In this document: one piece after another, positions 61,528 to 64,000 of the stretch | Layout: every line of letters begins with the position of its first letter | Position numbering within the stretch: the stretch's first letter is position 1 | Translations under genes and position numbers: made by a program | Assembly (NCBI GenBank): GCA_964451305.1 | Contig: CAYVHV010000008.1 | Location: 38,135-102,134, forward strand | Direction: 5' to 3' | DNA: 64,000 nt | Source: SHLQ01 sp964451305 | GTDB lineage: Bacteria > Actinomycetota > Acidimicrobiia > Acidimicrobiales > SHLQ01 | Notes under the pieces: model-generated | Database searches by the model: none | What the model was told of the DNA's origin: nothing | Seen by the model: only the letters and a program-made list of their open reading frames with translations

Positions 61528-62441
61528 CCGACAGTCTCAACTTCCTCCTCGACTGCGACCCTGGCATCGACGATGCCTTCGCTATCTTCTGCGCCCTTGC
61601 GTATGGGCGTGTGGATGCAATCACGACGGTGAGCGGAAACGTTTCGATCGACAACACGACGAGAAACGCACTTCATCTTCTCGACCTCGCTGGGGTTGAA
61701 ATTCCGGTATATCGCGGAGCCGACCGTCCACTGCGCGTCGACCGGGTCACCGCTGGAGAGATCCACGGCGTTTCCGGGCTTGGTAACTACGAGGTTCCGG
61801 CACCAGGGCGTGACGTGGAGCAAACCACTGCTGTGGACGCACTCATCGAGTATTGCGCTGAAGGTGACTCGGTGATCGTGGCGACGGGGCCACTCACCAA
61901 TATTGCTCTTGCGTTGGAGGTCGACCCCACGATCGCCGAGCGAATTGCGCACCTGTATTGGATGGGTGGAGGCACCACGAAGGGCAACGTAACCCCCGTT
62001 GCAGAATTCAACGCCTGGTGTGACCCCGATGCTGCTGCGATCACGATGATGTCTGGCATCCCGATCACGATGTTCGACCTCGACCTGACCCACCAGGTCC
62101 GCCTCGGCCAACCCGAACTCGAGCGTCTGCGAGCGGCACGATCGAAGATCAGCGGTTTTTTCGCCGATGCGCTCGAGTACTATCAGCTGAGCAACGATGA
62201 CCCGTCGCTCGGAAAACCAATGCACGATCCGTGCGCACTTCTAGGATTTCTGCGTCCCGACCACTTCACGTTCCAACCATCGAATATTGTGTGTCTACAC
62301 ACGACCGACGAGCAACGCGGCAGGACACTCGTTCGGTTCGATGAACAAGATTTACCGCATCGCGTAGCGGTATCCGCAGACGTTAAAGAAGTGATCGAAC
62401 TGATTCTCATGGCCATCATCGACCCGGGCGGGGCTCAATGA
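61524..62441 (+). CDS. Nucleoside hydrolase (IunH-like)
   Basis: Cleaves the N-glycosidic bond of ribonucleosides to base and ribose. The calcium-binding LDCDPGIDDAFAI is at the N-terminus, with VATGPLTNIALAL, YWMGGGTTKGNVTPVAEFNAWCDP and the C-terminal MHDPCALL catalytic-His motif. The length of 305 residues is normal. Base specificity cannot be told. It is linked to ribokinase upstream and to an unknown gene downstream by 4-nt overlaps. Confidence 0.92.
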   Translation: MTDSLNFLLDCDPGIDDAFAIFCALAYGRVDAITTVSGNVSIDNTTRNALHLLDLAGVEIPVYRGADRPLRVDRVTAGEIHGVSGLGNYEVPAPGRDVEQTTAVDALIEYCAEGDSVIVATGPLTNIALALEVDPTIAERIAHLYWMGGGTTKGNVTPVAEFNAWCDPDAAAITMMSGIPITMFDLDLTHQVRLGQPELERLRAARSKISGFFADALEYYQLSNDDPSLGKPMHDPCALLGFLRPDHFTFQPSNIVCLHTTDEQRGRTLVRFDEQDLPHRVAVSADVKEVIELILMAIIDPGGAQ

Positions 62442-63022
62442 ACGAATGGTTTCAAGCACTCGGCCCTGTCGAGTGGTTTACCGCCCAGTTCGAAGATCCA
62501 ACCGCCGCGTCCTTGTTTCGGCTGGTTCTAATCTCATGGGCCGTCGCGGCTGTTGCATACGTTGGCCTCGATCGGCTTGGAGCGGTGCTTCTCGGTCGCT
62601 CACGTCCACTCGCTCAGGCTCCTCCAGAACGAGCTCGCTCGTGGCGCTGGGGCCGTTCTGCTCCGCCAGAGAACTACTCGCTACTCCCACCAGGCACGAC
62701 CATTCATGCCACTCCGGTCGTTTCGACTGGAGCGAACCTCGATCGACCTAGCGCTGTCGCCGCTGGCATGCTCGCGCACACCATTCGCGTGCCCGACCCG
62801 GCTGGGCCGCTCGAAGACGATGGCTTCTGGCAGCTCTTCGATGAAGAGAGTGCTCCGTTGTTCGGATACGAAAACGGTCTACGACTTCGCGACGGCGAGG
62901 CGCCCGAGCGCTATAACCCAGTGACCCGCAAAGTTGAATCGCTAGAACGCCATCGTGAAGCCGGAATTCTATTGTGGAGCTGGTCTCCATCGACCACGAC
63001 GATCGTCGAGGGCGACGAGTGA
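62438..63022 (+). CDS. Hypothetical membrane-anchored protein (194 aa)
   Basis: One N-terminal hydrophobic helix (LFRLVLISWAVAAVAYVGL) is followed by a soluble Pro/Arg-rich then acidic domain (DGFWQLFDEESAPLFGYE, RLRDGEAPERYNPVTRKV). No family recognised. It overlaps the nucleoside hydrolase gene and the next gene by 4 nt each, so it is a full member of the operon. Confidence 0.65.
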   Translation: MNEWFQALGPVEWFTAQFEDPTAASLFRLVLISWAVAAVAYVGLDRLGAVLLGRSRPLAQAPPERARSWRWGRSAPPENYSLLPPGTTIHATPVVSTGANLDRPSAVAAGMLAHTIRVPDPAGPLEDDGFWQLFDEESAPLFGYENGLRLRDGEAPERYNPVTRKVESLERHREAGILLWSWSPSTTTIVEGDE

Positions 63023-63519
63023 ACTCTTCTCGAACTCTCGCCGACCGTTTCAGAACCCAACGCACGGACCGAATTCGTGTCGACGGTATCGAGGTCGTCT
63101 CGATGACCGAGGTCGAGATCGGGGCCGACTCGATCTTGGAAGTCCTCGTCGAAGACAGCCGACCCGACATCGAACAATCGCTCCGGATCCTCAGTAAGAC
63201 CGGTGGAGACATCTCCGTTGTAGGAACGGACTTTGAGCCGTCGGAGAGCGTGCTCGTACTCGCCGAGACCTACCCTGCGTTCGAGTTGGAGTTCTGTGAT
63301 CTCGACGATGACGAGACTGGAGTTCTTCAACTTTGGAACTCGTGGATTCTCGGAGACGGCGAACATGCCTGGATTGGCAACAGCGGGATCGTCGTGGAAA
63401 CACTTCCGGTCCCCGAAGGAGCCAGTGACCGCATCCGCCTCTGGTGTAGCGATGGCCTTGGCGATCCTGACTTCGATGACCTCGTGCTCCTTCTAACCGT
63501 TGGCCCGAAGGGCGCGTAG
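63019..63519 (+). CDS. Hypothetical protein (166 aa)
   Basis: An acidic alpha/beta protein: VDGIEVVSMTEVEIGADSI, VLVLAETYPAFELEFCDL and DRIRLWCSDGLGDPDFDDLVL. No signal peptide, TM helix or catalytic motif. The GTG start overlaps the previous stop (GTGA), which fixes the start against the longer frame at 62974. Last gene of the salvage operon. Function unknown. Confidence 0.65.
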   Translation: MNSSRTLADRFRTQRTDRIRVDGIEVVSMTEVEIGADSILEVLVEDSRPDIEQSLRILSKTGGDISVVGTDFEPSESVLVLAETYPAFELEFCDLDDDETGVLQLWNSWILGDGEHAWIGNSGIVVETLPVPEGASDRIRLWCSDGLGDPDFDDLVLLLTVGPKGA

Positions 63520-64000
63520 ATCCGTCTCGTCGGGGCTCTGGCGAGTCCTGCTCTCTAGCGGGTGAGAGAACCCTGCGAATAACGCCGGACGCGCAAAGAC
63601 CCCGGCTGTTGCCATCGTGACGATGTTCAGCTGGGGTATTGCTTTAACTAGCGAGCGCTCGGTTGGTGCTCTGGTGGACTTGGCTGGCTGCTTGACGCTG
63701 GCGCAACCACGAGTCTGCTTGGCGTTGGGTGACAGCTTGTTCACCCGAGCCGCAGAGCATCGTGAGTCGATCGCCAGACGCCGTTGTCTGGTTCATGCTC
63801 ATGATTACCTTTTTGGTTTCTGTTCGCTTGTAAAGATGTTCGGCACCTGTTGCCTGCATCTGTAGTCAGTTTGCCACATGCCACAGCGATAGTCACGCGC
63901 AGAATCGTTAACTACCTGTGAACGCAAGATGTCGCCCCCGGCACACCCAAACATGACCTCCGGGGTCAGACCCCACAGGTCATCAATAGCCGCCAAACAT
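63520..64000. other. Gene-free stretch at the window end
   Basis: No frame here has the composition of the neighbouring genes. Short frames on both strands (63493-63744 and 63617-63865) lack ribosome-binding sites and the local acidic, helix-rich protein character. The sequence is less GC-rich after 63780. It ends in a strong palindrome at 63954-63982. It could be the flank of a mobile element continuing past the window. Confidence 0.5.
63954..63982. repeat. 29-nt interrupted palindrome
   Basis: Nested arms TGACCT, then GGGGTC, a single A, GACCCC, then AGGTCA, with 2-nt mismatched bulges between the arm pairs. There is no T-run, so a terminator is unlikely. It resembles hairpins at REP-type or transposon ends. 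Confidence 0.7.

Noticed and set aside
63805..63996. Small gene on the minus strand at the window end
   Set aside because: The frame runs through the palindrome, is Cys-rich, and has no ribosome-binding site visible before the edge.

Overview
The window looks like chromosome from a high-GC actinobacterium, most plausibly an Acidimicrobiia-type lineage; the class is an inference. The supporting signs are a mycothiol S-conjugate amidase (mca), coenzyme F420 biosynthesis (cofC) with an F420-type LLM oxidoreductase, a Wag31/DivIVA-like coiled coil, and a dnaE2/imuA'/imuB mutasome whose promoters carry actinobacterial SOS boxes (TCGAAC-N4-GTTCG). A giant surface protein also ends in an LAXTG-type sorting signal. 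There are no rRNA or tRNA genes, no CRISPR array, and no complete insertion sequence that I can see. Two 100-N scaffold gaps are present, and both sit inside repeats. Layout: 1-8 kb holds the end of a DUF4349-type membrane protein, a methionine operon on the minus strand (ArsR-methyltransferase regulator, metF, metH, all with 4-nt overlaps), a PAP2 phosphatase and two tandem msrB genes. 8-24 kb holds single metabolic genes (class II aldolase, SDR, TrpB2, LLM oxidoreductase, YqeY), an ECF42 sigma/DGPF pair, an RND transporter, an SNase lipoprotein, SCP2, mca, and a PhoU/TrkA-C regulator paired with a duplicated MgtE (SLC41-like) transporter. 24-32.4 kb is one secreted, repeat-built, sortase-anchored protein of about 2800 residues, interrupted by gap 1. 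32.5-43.6 kb is mostly minus-strand: fructosamine kinase-like and cupin genes, dnaE2 under an SOS box, a cyclase, and an SOS-box-headed cluster imuA'-imuB-phosphoribosyltransferase-thrB-membrane protein. A GNAT gene on the plus strand interrupts this block. 43.7-47 kb holds a coiled-coil gene, a 22-nt minisatellite containing gap 2, a secreted lytic transglycosylase whose catalytic domain is split by a low-complexity insert, and a SpoU methyltransferase. 47-51.8 kb holds a minus-strand run with rnhB and a large protein of unknown function, and a divergent cofC-PIG-L pair ending at a strong terminator. 51.9-55.6 kb is a candidate envelope-stress module: an ECF sigma and a soluble zinc anti-sigma flanked by two conserved-TM-helix (MscS-related) proteins, followed by a DivIVA-domain protein. 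55.6-64 kb holds a DUF952 protein, a DEAD-box helicase, membrane proteins including a haemolysin III/TrhA homologue, a nucleoside-salvage operon (ribokinase, nucleoside hydrolase and two unknown proteins in 4-nt overlaps), and about 480 nt of gene-free sequence carrying a strong palindrome. How the genes work together: regulator, metF and metH form a one-carbon/methionine-cycle unit; dnaE2, imuA' and imuB form the SOS mutagenesis machinery at two separate LexA-type promoters; nucleoside hydrolase and ribokinase release and then phosphorylate ribose; cofC supports F420-dependent enzymes such as the LLM protein; mca supports mycothiol-based detoxification. All functional calls come from reading motifs and gene order; no database search was run.
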